In this document: positions 51,521-60,414 of the stretch, in pieces | Layout of the letters: every line of letters begins with the position of its first letter | Numbering within the stretch: the stretch's first letter is position 1 | Assembly (NCBI RefSeq): GCF_027789125.1 | Contig: NZ_JAQFVF010000027.1 | Span: 1 to 64,000 of the forward strand | Source of the DNA: Paenibacillus aestuarii | Lineage (GTDB): Bacteria > Bacillota > Bacilli > Paenibacillales > NBRC-103111 | Length of the DNA stretch: 64,000 bases | Direction of reading: 5' to 3' | Notes under the pieces: generated by a model | What the model saw: only the letters and a program-made list of their open reading frames with translations | Told to the model about the DNA's origin: nothing | Database searches by the model: none | Program-made: the position numbers and the translations under genes

Positions 51521-52153
51521 ATGACGTTGATCGATATTTCCCGCCCGCTGCGCAGTGGGGTTCCTACATGGCCTGGGGATACGCCTTTTCACTACGAGGT
51601 CGTCTGGAGCAAGGAGCAGAGCGGGTCTGTCAATGTAGGCAAGCTGACGATGAGCATTCATACGGGGACCCATGTGGATGCTCCGTTTCATTTTGACAAT
51701 GAGGGCCGTAAAATGATCGATTTAAGCCCTGAGCTGTACGTGGGACTGGCGCGCGTCATCGATGTATCGGGGAAGGCCAGCATCGGAGCCAAAGACTTGG
51801 CGGCGCTTCCGCTTGCAGGTGTCACTCGTCTGCTGCTGCGCACGGCTTCGTGGACGAATCCGGATGAATTTCCGGCGGAAATTACATATCTGGAGGAGGA
51901 TCTGGGCCCTTTTTTGGCAGAAAAAGGGATTCGCTTGATCGGCGTCGACGTGCCTTCGGTCGATCCACTGGACAGCAAAGTGCTGTCAGCCCATCACAGT
52001 CTGCATGCGCATGACATTCATATACTGGAAGGGATTGACCTCGAGCGCGTCGCACCTGGCGATTATGAATTAATGGCGCTGCCGCTACCGCTCGTCGACA
52101 GCGACGGGAGCCCTGTCCGCGCCGTACTCCGGCCTTTGTCCGCAACGGACTGA
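51521..52153 (+). CDS. kynB: Kynurenine formamidase (cyclase family)
   Basis: A 210-aa metal-dependent hydrolase turning N-formylkynurenine into kynurenine and formate. The zinc-binding motif HTGTHVDAPFHF and the PSVDPLDSKVLSAHH segment define the bacterial KynB family. GAGGGTG precedes the ATG, 16 bp after kynU. Confidence 0.95.
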   Translation: MTLIDISRPLRSGVPTWPGDTPFHYEVVWSKEQSGSVNVGKLTMSIHTGTHVDAPFHFDNEGRKMIDLSPELYVGLARVIDVSGKASIGAKDLAALPLAGVTRLLLRTASWTNPDEFPAEITYLEEDLGPFLAEKGIRLIGVDVPSVDPLDSKVLSAHHSLHAHDIHILEGIDLERVAPGDYELMALPLPLVDSDGSPVRAVLRPLSATD

Positions 52154-52177
52154 TTATGTAAACAAGGAGATAACCTC

Positions 52178-53035
52178 ATGACCCATTCAGAGAAGCACGA
52201 ATCATCCCGGCCGCAAGCAGGGGATTCTTCGATCCATCAAGATTTTTCCAAAGAGATGTCCTATGGTGATTACTTGCAATTGGATAAAATTTTGAACAGC
52301 CAGACCCGGCTATCCGGTCATCACGATGAAATGCTGTTTATCATTATCCATCAAGCGAGCGAGCTGTGGATGAAGCTGATTCTGCATGAGCTGGAGGCGG
52401 CGCGCAGCGTTATTCTGCAGAATCAGCTCGATGCGGCGTTCAAGATGCTGGCCCGCGTCTCCAAAATCCAACAGCAGCTGATCCAGTCCTGGGATGTGCT
52501 GTCGACGCTGACACCCGCGGAATACATGGAGTTCCGCAGCAGTTTGGGGCGCTCCTCGGGCTTCCAGTCGTATCAGAACCGGCTGATCGAGTTCATGCTT
52601 GGCAATAAGCAGACTAAAGTGCTGGCCGTCTATGAGCACGAGCCAGAGCTGTTTGCGCAGCTGAACGAGGCGCTGCATGCGCCAAGTCTTTATGATGCTT
52701 CGATCCAGGCCTTGTCCATGCGCGGCATCGAAGTTGATCCGGCGTGCCTGCAGCGCGACTGGTCGCAGGAGTATCAGGAAAACGACAGCGTGAGAGCGGC
52801 GTGGCTGACGGTGTATCAAGATGTGGAGCGCTATTGGGATCTGTACGAGCTGGCGGAAAAGCTGGTGGACATCGACAGCCGTCAACAACAGTGGCGATTC
52901 AACCATATGACGACCGTAGAGCGGGTGATCGGTTTCAAAACCGGAACCGGCGGCTCTTCCGGCGTGGACTATTTGAAACGCGTCGTGGCGCAGCGTTATT
53001 TCCCGGAGTTGTGGAGCTTGCGCACTGTATTGTAA
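52178..53035 (+). CDS. kynA: Tryptophan 2,3-dioxygenase
   Basis: A 285-aa heme enzyme opening the indole ring of tryptophan to N-formylkynurenine. [35 protein letters not shown] and the heme-ligand region [18 protein letters not shown] are all present. AAGGAGATAACCTC precedes the ATG. It closes the operon, and the three enzymes together make the complete route from tryptophan to anthranilate. Confidence 0.97.
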   Translation: MTHSEKHESSRPQAGDSSIHQDFSKEMSYGDYLQLDKILNSQTRLSGHHDEMLFIIIHQASELWMKLILHELEAARSVILQNQLDAAFKMLARVSKIQQQLIQSWDVLSTLTPAEYMEFRSSLGRSSGFQSYQNRLIEFMLGNKQTKVLAVYEHEPELFAQLNEALHAPSLYDASIQALSMRGIEVDPACLQRDWSQEYQENDSVRAAWLTVYQDVERYWDLYELAEKLVDIDSRQQQWRFNHMTTVERVIGFKTGTGGSSGVDYLKRVVAQRYFPELWSLRTVL

Positions 53036-53036
53036 T

Positions 53037-53085
53037 AAAACAAAGCCCTGTGCGAATAATGAGCGCAGGGCTTTGTTTGTATGCG
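53037..53085. terminator. Terminator after kynA
   Basis: ACAAAGCCCTG-GC pairs with GC-CAGGGCTTTGT, then TTT. It can act in both directions, before the end of the convergent membrane gene. Confidence 0.88.
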
Positions 53086-53087
53086 AT

Positions 53088-53585
53088 TTAAGTTCTGGGC
53101 TTCTTGAAATAGATTTTGAGATACTGGAAAAATGCCAGTGTCAAGGTAATGACTGTGATATAGACAGGAAAGGAGTAGAAAAATCTCCATCCTTTGTAGG
53201 TGTATACATGGCATAGTACGGCGAGCCCTTCAAATGCCGTGGAAAATATCGCAGATGCTACAACATACAGAACGATGCTCAACCCCCTCAGCTGCTGCCT
53301 GTCATAGACGTAGACGCAAAAATACGCAAACGGGGGATACAAGAACCAGGTAAAGAAGTCAAACAGCTCATAGTAAGGGGTATCGTTTACATCGTATAGA
53401 TCATAAGGCGGCTGCATCCAAACGACATCGACGATTTTCACGATGCTGATGCTGAGCAGGAGAACGAGGATGACGACCGATTTCGGAAATCTTGGCGGCA
53501 GCCTGAACATGATGCCATAGCCGAGAGCAAGCGTGATGAGGATGAACCACTCATTGAGATCAAATTTGACAGGAAGCAAAATCAA
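53088..53585 (-). CDS. Membrane protein of the CBO0543-like family
   Basis: About 165 aa with five membrane helices and the recognisable outer-loop texts TWFLYPPFAYFCVYVY and CHVYTYKGWRFFYSFPVYI. Similar small Bacillus/Paenibacillus membrane proteins are grouped as CBO0543 family; the function is unknown. The probable start is TTG 53585, which overlaps the stop of the preceding gene (TTGA). The open frame extends to 53690 but that part is antisense-like and overlaps the neighbour. Confidence 0.65.
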   Translation of the reverse strand: MILLPVKFDLNEWFILITLALGYGIMFRLPPRFPKSVVILVLLLSISIVKIVDVVWMQPPYDLYDVNDTPYYELFDFFTWFLYPPFAYFCVYVYDRQQLRGLSIVLYVVASAIFSTAFEGLAVLCHVYTYKGWRFFYSFPVYITVITLTLAFFQYLKIYFKKPRT

Positions 53586-54055
53586 TACTTTCTCACATCC
53601 TTCAGGCTCAGACTGCGGAAGAAGCAGTTTAAGATATAGAGAACAAGGAGGATTGCACACCATTCTACATATAAAAAGAGGATATGCCACGATCCCCGTG
53701 GAAGGTCGATTAAACGATCAAACAGATAGTCCGTTATCACCAGGCAAGTAATCCCTAGGACGCATGTTGCCAGCCTGTAGCCCCAAGTGCGGGGAATGGA
53801 AAGGCGGTCCATAATCCATATGGAAAATATAGGAAAAATAATAAAGCGGATGCAAAAATAGGACCAAATATGAACCGTATTGGGATCATTGGTCAGCCGT
53901 TCGGCTCGCGCTGAGATAACTCCGAGGAAATCTCCGTAGATGAGGATAAATACCATCCAATTGAACAGGATTTCGAACAGATGCATGTTTTTTGGTTGCA
54001 GGACAAAAAACAGAAGAAGGATCAAGCTAACAGATAGTACGATTGCGATAGCCAA
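53582..54055 (-). CDS. Related five-helix membrane protein
   Basis: A 157-aa protein with five membrane helices (AIAIVLSVSLILLLFFVL, ILFNWMVFILIYGDFLG, FCIRFIIFPIFSIWIM, LATCVLGITCLVITDYLF, LFLYVEWCAILLVLYILN). It has the same topology as the following gene and probably the same family, so the two may be a tandem pair made from one transcript. AGGGAGGATCCG lies upstream of the ATG. The function is unknown. Confidence 0.68.
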   Translation of the reverse strand: MAIAIVLSVSLILLLFFVLQPKNMHLFEILFNWMVFILIYGDFLGVISARAERLTNDPNTVHIWSYFCIRFIIFPIFSIWIMDRLSIPRTWGYRLATCVLGITCLVITDYLFDRLIDLPRGSWHILFLYVEWCAILLVLYILNCFFRSLSLKDVRKY

Positions 54056-54149
54056 CGCGGATCCTCCCTAAATAGGTCTGAAAGTTACTAACTTTTTCTC
54101 TGAATGTTAGTGTCACCCTATTTAGAGTCGTATATGTGCGCTAATGTTG

Positions 54150-54173
54150 AAAAAAGCCCTCTTGGCAGAGGGC
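54150..54173 (-). terminator. Terminator of the dioxygenase-epimerase operon
   Basis: On the minus strand GCCCTCT-GCCA-AGAGGGC is a perfect stem followed by six T residues. Confidence 0.92.
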
Positions 54174-54181
54174 CGACGCTT

Positions 54182-55006
54182 CTATTCAGTTGGCGCGAAA
54201 TAGCTGGCAAAGCGGCTGGAGAAGCGTTTTGCCATCCAGCTGCAAACCTCCCATAGATCGCTGACAGGCTGCTTGGTAAATGGCAGGGTGTGCAAATATC
54301 CGGGTGGTCCGTATTCCGGGGTCATCGTTACAAATGGCCGATGCTCCGCCTGACTTTGCACGAGCACCGCCTCCCAGAACGCTTCGTGCACATAAAGCTC
54401 CCGCTCAAATTCCGGCGCGGCTGGATGCGGCACTTGCGGGCCTTGCGGATATCCGACGCGCGCGTGAATATGCAGCGTACGCTGAGCGGCCAGCTGCAGC
54501 GCTTCGGCGTGGTCATCCAGGTACGATTCGCAGACGCACAGCCAGTGGCTAATATCCGCCGTCAGCTTCAGCTCGGGGAATTCCCGCAGCAGCGCGGCCG
54601 TTGTCCACGGCGTAAAAAGCGGACGGCCGCGATGGGTCTCGTGCCCGATCGGGACGCCAAGCGAGGCTTCAACATTCAGGGCGGCATCGTAAAACTGCCT
54701 GAGCTGGTCGCGGTCGAAGCTGTCTTTGCCCCCGTGCGCATCTACCAGAATGGCGCCATAATGGGTGGCGTACGCCACTTGCTCCTTAAAGCTATGGATA
54801 TGATCTTCTGCGCTGTTTCCCTTTGTGATGACTTGCGCAATCAACTCCAGTTTATATTGCGCTAACAGGCGGGACAGCTCCTCCCGATTATCCATATAGC
54901 CGATGGCGGCTTCAACACCGGTGTAGCCGGCTTCCGCGATTTGCTGGATTTGCGATTCGAGCGAACCGTTCATCCCCCATAAAGATTTGATTAGCTTAAG
55001 CTGCAT
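54182..55006 (-). CDS. Sugar phosphate isomerase/epimerase-like TIM barrel protein
   Basis: A 274-aa protein of the xylose isomerase-like (AP endonuclease 2) superfamily. GYTGVEAAIGYM, AILVDAHGGKDSF, GHETHRGRPLFTP and LTADISHWLCV supply the metal-binding Glu, His and Asp positions. The substrate is unknown. The ribosome binding site GGAGG overlaps the end of the upstream dioxygenase gene. With that gene and the divergent AraC regulator it forms a small catabolic locus seen often in Paenibacillus. Confidence 0.87.
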   Translation of the reverse strand: MQLKLIKSLWGMNGSLESQIQQIAEAGYTGVEAAIGYMDNREELSRLLAQYKLELIAQVITKGNSAEDHIHSFKEQVAYATHYGAILVDAHGGKDSFDRDQLRQFYDAALNVEASLGVPIGHETHRGRPLFTPWTTAALLREFPELKLTADISHWLCVCESYLDDHAEALQLAAQRTLHIHARVGYPQGPQVPHPAAPEFERELYVHEAFWEAVLVQSQAEHRPFVTMTPEYGPPGYLHTLPFTKQPVSDLWEVCSWMAKRFSSRFASYFAPTE

Positions 55007-55015
55007 GGCGCCTCC

Positions 55016-55858
55016 TTATTTGTGCGTTGCTGAATAAGCAACGGGATTTAAATGGCTGGCAGCGGGCTGGCCTGGCAGGCAGCCGGGCAGCCAAGCGTCC
55101 AGATCGCTTTTGCGCGCATTGCTGTCGGGTTCCGCTACTTGGGTACCGTCTGCATAATAAATGATTGTTATCACTTTGCGCATCGTTTCCGTCGGATTGC
55201 CTGGCGCGCTGTGCAGTGTCCAACCGGCATGGAATGTGGCGTCACCGGCTGCCATGGCGCCGTGGTTCACTTTCTCGTAGCCTTTGGCATCGATGAATTG
55301 CTGCAGCGTGCGGTGCGACTCATCGGAGATCACCGTCTTGCTGATGTAGCCGGCCTCTTGCGATTTGGAGGCGAAGGTCATCGAGCCGACTTCCACAGAA
55401 ATAGGCACGAGCGGCATCCACATCGTGATCGTATTGGCGGTATCGAGCGGCCAGTAGATTTGATCCTGGTGCCATGGAGTGTGGCCGCCGCCCGGTTCTT
55501 TATAAAGCGCTTGGTCATGATAAATGCGCACAGCTTCCACGCCCATCAACTCGGCGGCGATTTTGGCAAAGCGGCGGGCAAGCACGAAGCGGGCGACTTC
55601 CTCGCTTTTTTTCCACAGATTCGTAATCTGGATAAAAGCTTTCCCATACGTATCCCTTTCATGGAGCGGCTTGTCTTGTTTATTGAGCTTTTGGACCCAT
55701 TGGCTCATGATCGGTTCGTAAATGCCAATTTCTTCGGCGGAGGCTACGCCGCGCAGCACAATGTGGCCATTCTCTTGATAGGATTGGATTTCCTGCCCGG
55801 TTAAGGCATAATCTTCATGCATAGCTGGCAGTTGGCTTAATTTTATTGGATCGTTCAT
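55016..55858 (-). CDS. Phytanoyl-CoA dioxygenase (PhyH) family protein
   Basis: About 280 aa. A non-heme Fe(II)/2-oxoglutarate oxygenase with the HxD pair in TPWHQDQIYWPL and the distal His in TFHAGWTLHSAPGNPT, followed by the Arg that binds 2-oxoglutarate (TMRKVITIIYY). It probably hydroxylates a small organic compound. GAGAGGAGAG supports ATG 55858. It is first gene of the operon with the epimerase-like protein and divergent from araC. Confidence 0.87.
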   Translation of the reverse strand: MNDPIKLSQLPAMHEDYALTGQEIQSYQENGHIVLRGVASAEEIGIYEPIMSQWVQKLNKQDKPLHERDTYGKAFIQITNLWKKSEEVARFVLARRFAKIAAELMGVEAVRIYHDQALYKEPGGGHTPWHQDQIYWPLDTANTITMWMPLVPISVEVGSMTFASKSQEAGYISKTVISDESHRTLQQFIDAKGYEKVNHGAMAAGDATFHAGWTLHSAPGNPTETMRKVITIIYYADGTQVAEPDSNARKSDLDAWLPGCLPGQPAASHLNPVAYSATHK

Positions 55859-55888
55859 GACAAGCTCTCCTCTCGGTTCTCTTCTTTC

Positions 55889-55916
55889 ATTATAAAAAAA
55901 GGAGGCGCCGCGGCGC
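55889..55916 (-). promoter_or_regulatory. Promoter element and palindrome before the dioxygenase gene
   Basis: TATAAT on the minus strand (55889-55894) is a consensus -10 with no good -35. A perfect 12-bp palindrome GCGCCGCGGCGC (55905-55916) lies upstream of it. Activator dependence on the neighbouring AraC protein would explain the poor -35. Confidence 0.45.
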
Positions 55917-56010
55917 TTTGTCACGCTCACTTCGTTGTTTGTCAAAAACGACTGTACTTTGGCTTCACGTTCATGATATGTTCGAGGAAAATGATGTGCA
56001 GGAGCCGATG

Positions 56011-56895
56011 ATGATGCAGCAGCGTTTAACGGAAAAAGAGGTTCATCCCCCGATCGTGCCCTTCGTCCGGGATTGTGATTATGCGGTTCGGCACCCGTGG
56101 CGATCTCCGGAGCGGAGGCTGCTCGACTATCTCCTCGTTTACGTGCAGGAAGGGGAGTGCCGTTTTATAGTCGATGGTGCTGTCTATCGTTTGCAGCGCG
56201 GCGAATTTTGTCTAATTCAACCGGGCAGCTTGGTTGATTTGGAAGGGGTGACCGACACGATAACCCCCTATGCACACTTTGATGTGTTCTATAACGAGGA
56301 GCGGGAGCTGAGCTTTCCGACAAGGCCCGGGCAAATTGATCTGGCCGCCTACCGTTCTCTGCTACAGCCGCGGCTGGACGATACTTACGCGATTCAAGTC
56401 CCTGTGCGCTTGAAGCTGCGCAATCCGGAAAAGGCGAGAGACCATCTGATCCAGCTGATCGAGCGCTGGCAGGAAGGCACGACAATAGCCAAGTTAAAAG
56501 TCCAGCATTTGGCGACGGAGATCATTCTGGCTCTCCTGGAGGAGCATCTGCCCCACGAGCGTGCCGCCAACAGCGCGTCTCCGGCGCTGAATTGGATCAC
56601 TTCGTATTTTTCGCTTCACTTGAGCGAGCCTCTTTCGGTCCAGGATATGGCGGAGCGCGCCAGCTTGTCCCCTTCCCGGTTCAGCGCTTTGTTTAAGCGC
56701 CAATACGGGGTGAGCCCGCACCAGTATCTGCTCGCGATGCGAATACGCCATGCCAAGGAGCTGCTGGAGACGACGGACTACGCGCAGGAGGTCGTGGCGG
56801 AGTATTGCGGGTTTGCCGACATCCACCACTTCTCCAAGGCGTTCAAGAAGAACACCGGCACAACGCCGGGATTATGGCGGAAACAGAAAGGCTGA
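56011..56895 (+). CDS. AraC-family transcriptional regulator
   Basis: About 294 aa. A cupin-like ligand domain (residues ~20-150, FVDGAVYRLQRGEFCLIQPGS-like text) is followed by two C-terminal helix-turn-helix units (LSVQDMAERASLSPSRFSAL and VVAEYCGFADIHHFSKAFKK with TPGLWR). It should activate the divergent dioxygenase-epimerase operon. AGGAG lies 6 bases before ATG 56011; ATGs at 55978, 56008 and 56014 are alternatives. The last codons form the first unit of a downstream tandem repeat. Confidence 0.9.
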   Translation: MMQQRLTEKEVHPPIVPFVRDCDYAVRHPWRSPERRLLDYLLVYVQEGECRFIVDGAVYRLQRGEFCLIQPGSLVDLEGVTDTITPYAHFDVFYNEERELSFPTRPGQIDLAAYRSLLQPRLDDTYAIQVPVRLKLRNPEKARDHLIQLIERWQEGTTIAKLKVQHLATEIILALLEEHLPHERAANSASPALNWITSYFSLHLSEPLSVQDMAERASLSPSRFSALFKRQYGVSPHQYLLAMRIRHAKELLETTDYAQEVVAEYCGFADIHHFSKAFKKNTGTTPGLWRKQKG

Positions 56896-57115
56896 TGCCG
56901 ATGTAGCGGAAGAGCACGGTAAAACAGAAAGGCTGATGCCGATGTAGCGGAAGAGCACGGTAAAACAGAAAGGCTGATGCCGATGTAGCGGAAGAGCACG
57001 GTAAAGCAGAAAGGCTGATGTTGATGTAGCGGAAGAGCACGATAAAAGCAGAAATTCTGATGCCGATGTAACCAAGAGCACGGTAAAGCAGAAAAGCTGA
57101 TGTTGATGTAGCGTA
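56881..57115. repeat. 41-bp tandem repeat, six copies, starting inside the araC stop
   Basis: The unit begins AAAACAGAAAGGCTGATGCC and continues GATGTAGCGGAAGAGCACGGT. Copies start at about 56880, 56920, 56961, 57002, 57044 and 57084 (intervals 41, 41, 41, 42, 40). The first three are nearly identical and the last two have diverged. The first copy contains the araC stop codon, so the tail of the gene seems to have been duplicated. The remainder of the 302-bp gap is unique and carries no gene that I can see. Confidence 0.93.
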
Positions 57116-57197
57116 TGCTTGCTGCTCGGTGACAGCCTTGTTTGTACTGTGGTGCATGCATGGTATACGTGTTGAGCTGGGGGGACGCTGAATGGCG

Positions 57198-57668
57198 TCA
57201 AGTTTGAGCGCTGCCTGGTTGGAGGTCAAGAATGGCGACGGTGCAGCGGGATATGCAGATTAGCTTTTGCGCCTCGTCGGAAATTTTTATTTCCCAGACC
57301 ATCGTTTTCCGCCCTTTGTGCAGCGGTGTGGCGACAGCGGTCACGATGCCGTCTATTTTGCTTTTGATGTGGTTGGCGTTGATCTCCAGCCCCACGGCAG
57401 CATAGTTGCGGTAATCGATATTGATTTCCGAAGCGATGGAGGCAGCGGTTTCAGCCAACAGGACGGAGGCGCCCCCGTGCAAAATACCTGCAGGCTGATG
57501 CGTCTTTGGTCCAACTGGCATTGTCATGACCACGCGGTCCAGCTCCAGCTCCGCGATCTCGATGCCCAGCGCGGCGATGGCGGTGTTCTGCACGCGTTCT
57601 TTCATAAAGGTAATGAACGACTCAAGGTTCATACCGTACTTTTGATAAATTTGCTCGGACACAATCAT
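57198..57668 (-). CDS. PaaI-type hotdog thioesterase
   Basis: About 156 aa. The HQPAGILHGGASVLLAETAA motif and VGLEINANHIKSKIDG define the YdiI/PaaI group, which hydrolyses acyl- or aryl-CoA esters in the cytoplasm. AAGGAGG lies 8 bases before ATG 57668; the open frame upstream is not needed. It stands alone between two repeat tracts. Confidence 0.9.
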   Translation of the reverse strand: MIVSEQIYQKYGMNLESFITFMKERVQNTAIAALGIEIAELELDRVVMTMPVGPKTHQPAGILHGGASVLLAETAASIASEINIDYRNYAAVGLEINANHIKSKIDGIVTAVATPLHKGRKTMVWEIKISDEAQKLICISRCTVAILDLQPGSAQT

Positions 57669-57959
57669 GATGGAAGCCTCCTTCAATATGAGTAAGTTGC
57701 AATTTGCGGCTTGTGGCTGCTTGGCGCACAGTGCATCTGGCACGGGGAGCGGAGCCGCGTTGTGGAAGAGCAAAGAGGGCGCATCTGGGGTGTTCTGAAG
57801 CGGAATCCTCGCTTTAGAGGAGCGCATTAGAGCCGGTGAAGTTCCGCCGCTGCGGGGCTCTCTAGCTAACTAGAATTATAACATGGATAAGATTACCAGA
57901 TATCTTTAATTACGACGAACCCCTTTTCAAGCACCACTTTACTAATTTCCGCCTCTCCG
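57669..57959. other. Gap upstream of the PaaI gene
   Basis: About 290 bp containing the presumed thioesterase promoter. It is GC-rich near 57740-57860 and AT-rich after that. I see no gene, terminator or repeat. Confidence 0.4.
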
Positions 57960-58135
57960 AGAAGACAAGCTGACTCTGTTTCCAATCCAATTAAGGCTAG
58001 CTCGCCACAAACCCTCTGTTTTCAACCCAATTAAGCTAACTCCAAATCCCCCTCAGGTTTTCATCCAACCAAGCTAGCTCCTTGCATACCCTCGCTATCC
58101 CATCCAACCAAGCTAACTCCCTACAAACCCTCAAT
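57960..58135. repeat. Degenerate ~39-bp tandem repeat, four copies
   Basis: The core CCAACCAAGCTAACTCC and variants recur with the AAGCTA start at about 57993, 58033, 58071 and 58110 (intervals 40, 38, 39), with ACAAACCCTC or similar between. It is unrelated to the other two repeat tracts and non-coding. Confidence 0.8.
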
Positions 58136-58148
58136 GACCAATCAAATG

Positions 58149-58212
58149 TTCACACGTGAAGGACCATGGATGTCTTTGCGTCTCCTATCAGTATACGTAC
58201 GCTGAATACTGA
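58149..58212. promoter_or_regulatory. Inverted repeats upstream of prpB
   Basis: TTCAC-AC-GTGAA (58149-58160) and TCAGTAT-N11-ATACTGA (58188-58212) are operator-like. They lie 150-215 bp before prpB; no promoter could be fixed and no prp regulator gene is adjacent. Confidence 0.35.
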
Positions 58213-58364
58213 AAAATGACTTGGCAGCACGGCCTATGGAGCATCGAGCTCATTTACGCTTCATGCACAATTATCAGTCTAGCCAGGCTTTGGTACACAT
58301 AAATTTTAAAGAAGGCTGGTCTGTAAACGAACCGTGTCATATCACAAAGGAATGAGGGATATAC

Positions 58365-59261
58365 ATGAGCAAGCTGCAATCACCAGGGTTGCGTCTGAAG
58401 GAGGCGCTGCAAGCGGAGAAACCGCTGCAAATCGTCGGCGCGATCAACGCCTATACGGCCGTGATGGCCGAGCGCACAGGGTATCGGGCGCTTTATATAT
58501 CGGGAGCGGGCGTAGCCAATGCGTCATTTGGCTTGCCCGATCTCGGCATCACGACGCTGAACGACGTGCTGGAGGATGTGCGCCGGATCACTTCGGCGAC
58601 GGAGCTGCCAGTACTTGTCGATGCGGACACCGGCTTCGGCAGCGCGTTCAATATCGCCCGCACGATTCGCAGCATGACGGCCGCCGGCGCAGCCGGAGTA
58701 CACATCGAGGATCAGGTGACGGCCAAGCGCTGCGGACATCGCCCGAATAAGGCGATCGTGAGCCAGGCGGAGATGGTCTTTCGGATCAAGGCGGCCGTCG
58801 ACGCCAAGACGGACCCGAACTTCATCGTGATGGCGCGCACCGACGCTTTGGCTGTTGAAGGAGAGGCATCGGCAATTGAACGGGCATGTGCTTGCGTGGA
58901 AGCGGGGGCGGATATGATTTTTGCGGAGGCAGTCCTTGAGTTGGAGCAGTACCGCAAGTTTGCGGATGCGGTCAAGGTGCCGGTATTGGCGAATATAACG
59001 GAATTCGGCAAAACACCGCTGTTCACGAAGGAAGAGCTCGGCGAAGCCGGGGTCAGCATGGTGCTTTACCCGCTTTCAGCGTTCCGAGCCATGAATGCGG
59101 CAGCTTTGCAGGTGTACCGGACGATCAGAAACGAAGGGACACAGGCGAATGCGGTCGCTGCCATGCAAACCCGAATGGAGCTTTACGACTTCTTACAGTA
59201 CTTCGATTACGAGAAGAAACTGGACGAACTTTTCGACATGGAGAAGGAGGAAGGCAAATGA
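58365..59261 (+). CDS. prpB: Methylisocitrate lyase
   Basis: A 298-aa enzyme splitting 2-methylisocitrate into pyruvate and succinate. [23 protein letters not shown] (Mg-binding Asp residues), HIEDQ and the catalytic-loop KRCGHR are all present. GAGGGATATAC precedes the ATG. It is first in the prpB-prpC-prpD operon that oxidises propionyl-CoA. Confidence 0.95.
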   Translation: MSKLQSPGLRLKEALQAEKPLQIVGAINAYTAVMAERTGYRALYISGAGVANASFGLPDLGITTLNDVLEDVRRITSATELPVLVDADTGFGSAFNIARTIRSMTAAGAAGVHIEDQVTAKRCGHRPNKAIVSQAEMVFRIKAAVDAKTDPNFIVMARTDALAVEGEASAIERACACVEAGADMIFAEAVLELEQYRKFADAVKVPVLANITEFGKTPLFTKEELGEAGVSMVLYPLSAFRAMNAAALQVYRTIRNEGTQANAVAAMQTRMELYDFLQYFDYEKKLDELFDMEKEEGK

Positions 59262-60379
59262 CAACGGTGAAGAAGACAGGTGGCTTAGCAGGAGTAAGCG
59301 CAGGGCAGACCGCCATCGCCACAGTAGGCAAAGAGGGCAAAGGGCTCAATTACCGAGGGTACGCCATCAGTGATTTAGCCGAGTATGCGACCTTTGAAGA
59401 GACGGCGTACTTGCTGCTTTACGGGAAGCTTCCGAATCCGACCGAACTGAGCGCTTACCGGTCCAAGCTCGCCAAACTCCGCGGATTACCGCAAGCCGTA
59501 CAGCAAGTGCTGGAGCTGGTGCCGGGCAGCGCCCATCCGATGGATGTGCTGCGCACCGGCTGCTCGATGCTCGGCACGCTGGAGCCGGAAGAAGCGACAA
59601 AGCAGTCGGATATCGCCGACCGCCTGATGGCATCTTTCGGGTCGATGCTGCTGTACTGGTATCACTACCACCAGGACGGCTCCCGCATCGAGACAGAAAC
59701 CGATGATGCCAGCATCGCTGGTCATTTCTTGCATTTGCTGCACGGCAAGAAGCCGAGTGAATTGCATGAACGCTGCATGGACGTATCGCTCATTTTGTAC
59801 GCCGAGCATGAGTTCAATGCTTCGACCTTCGCGTCCCGAGTCACGGCAGCGACGCTGTCGGACTTTTATTCCGCCATCACTTCCGGGATCGGCACGCTGC
59901 GCGGACCGCTGCATGGCGGAGCGAACGAAGCGGCGATGGAGCTGATCGAGCAGTTCGACTCGCCGGAGGAAGCCGAGACCGGACTGCGGGCCATGCTCGC
60001 GCAAAAGAAGCTGATCATGGGCTTCGGCCATCGGGTCTACTCCACTTCCGATCCGCGCTCCGATGTGATCAAAGTCTGGTCCAAGCGGCTTTCCGAAGAA
60101 GCCGGCACCTTGAAGCTGTTTAACGTTTCGGAGCGCATCGAGCACCTCATGTGGAGTGAGAAGAAGCTGTTCCCGAACCTCGACTTTTATTCGGCATCCG
60201 CATATCATCTGCTTGGCATTCCAACAGCAATGTTTACGCCAATCTTCGTCATCTCCCGCACGGCCGGTTGGGCAGCCCATATTATGGAACAGCGCGCGAA
60301 TAACAAGCTGATCCGTCCTAGCGCAGACTACATCGGACCTGAGCCGACGGAATGGCTGCCGCTAGAGAAGCGGGCTTAA
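59258..60379 (+). CDS. prpC: 2-Methylcitrate synthase / citrate synthase family
   Basis: A 373-aa enzyme of the citrate synthase family: [31 protein letters not shown] and [14 protein letters not shown] carry the catalytic His and Asp. Placement between prpB and prpD makes methylcitrate synthase the best call, although such enzymes often use acetyl-CoA as well. It overlaps prpB by 4 bp (ATGA) and is clearly different from citZ in sequence and in its less biased codon use. Confidence 0.93.
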   Translation: MTTVKKTGGLAGVSAGQTAIATVGKEGKGLNYRGYAISDLAEYATFEETAYLLLYGKLPNPTELSAYRSKLAKLRGLPQAVQQVLELVPGSAHPMDVLRTGCSMLGTLEPEEATKQSDIADRLMASFGSMLLYWYHYHQDGSRIETETDDASIAGHFLHLLHGKKPSELHERCMDVSLILYAEHEFNASTFASRVTAATLSDFYSAITSGIGTLRGPLHGGANEAAMELIEQFDSPEEAETGLRAMLAQKKLIMGFGHRVYSTSDPRSDVIKVWSKRLSEEAGTLKLFNVSERIEHLMWSEKKLFPNLDFYSASAYHLLGIPTAMFTPIFVISRTAGWAAHIMEQRANNKLIRPSADYIGPEPTEWLPLEKRA

Positions 60380-60414
60380 TTCATCATTCCTATACGCATT
60401 GGGGGAAAAATCAC

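Noticed and set aside
53586-53690. N-terminal extension of the membrane protein gene at 53088
   Set aside because: It would overlap the upstream gene by more than 100 bp, is Cys/Pro-rich and unlike a membrane segment, and has no ribosome binding site.
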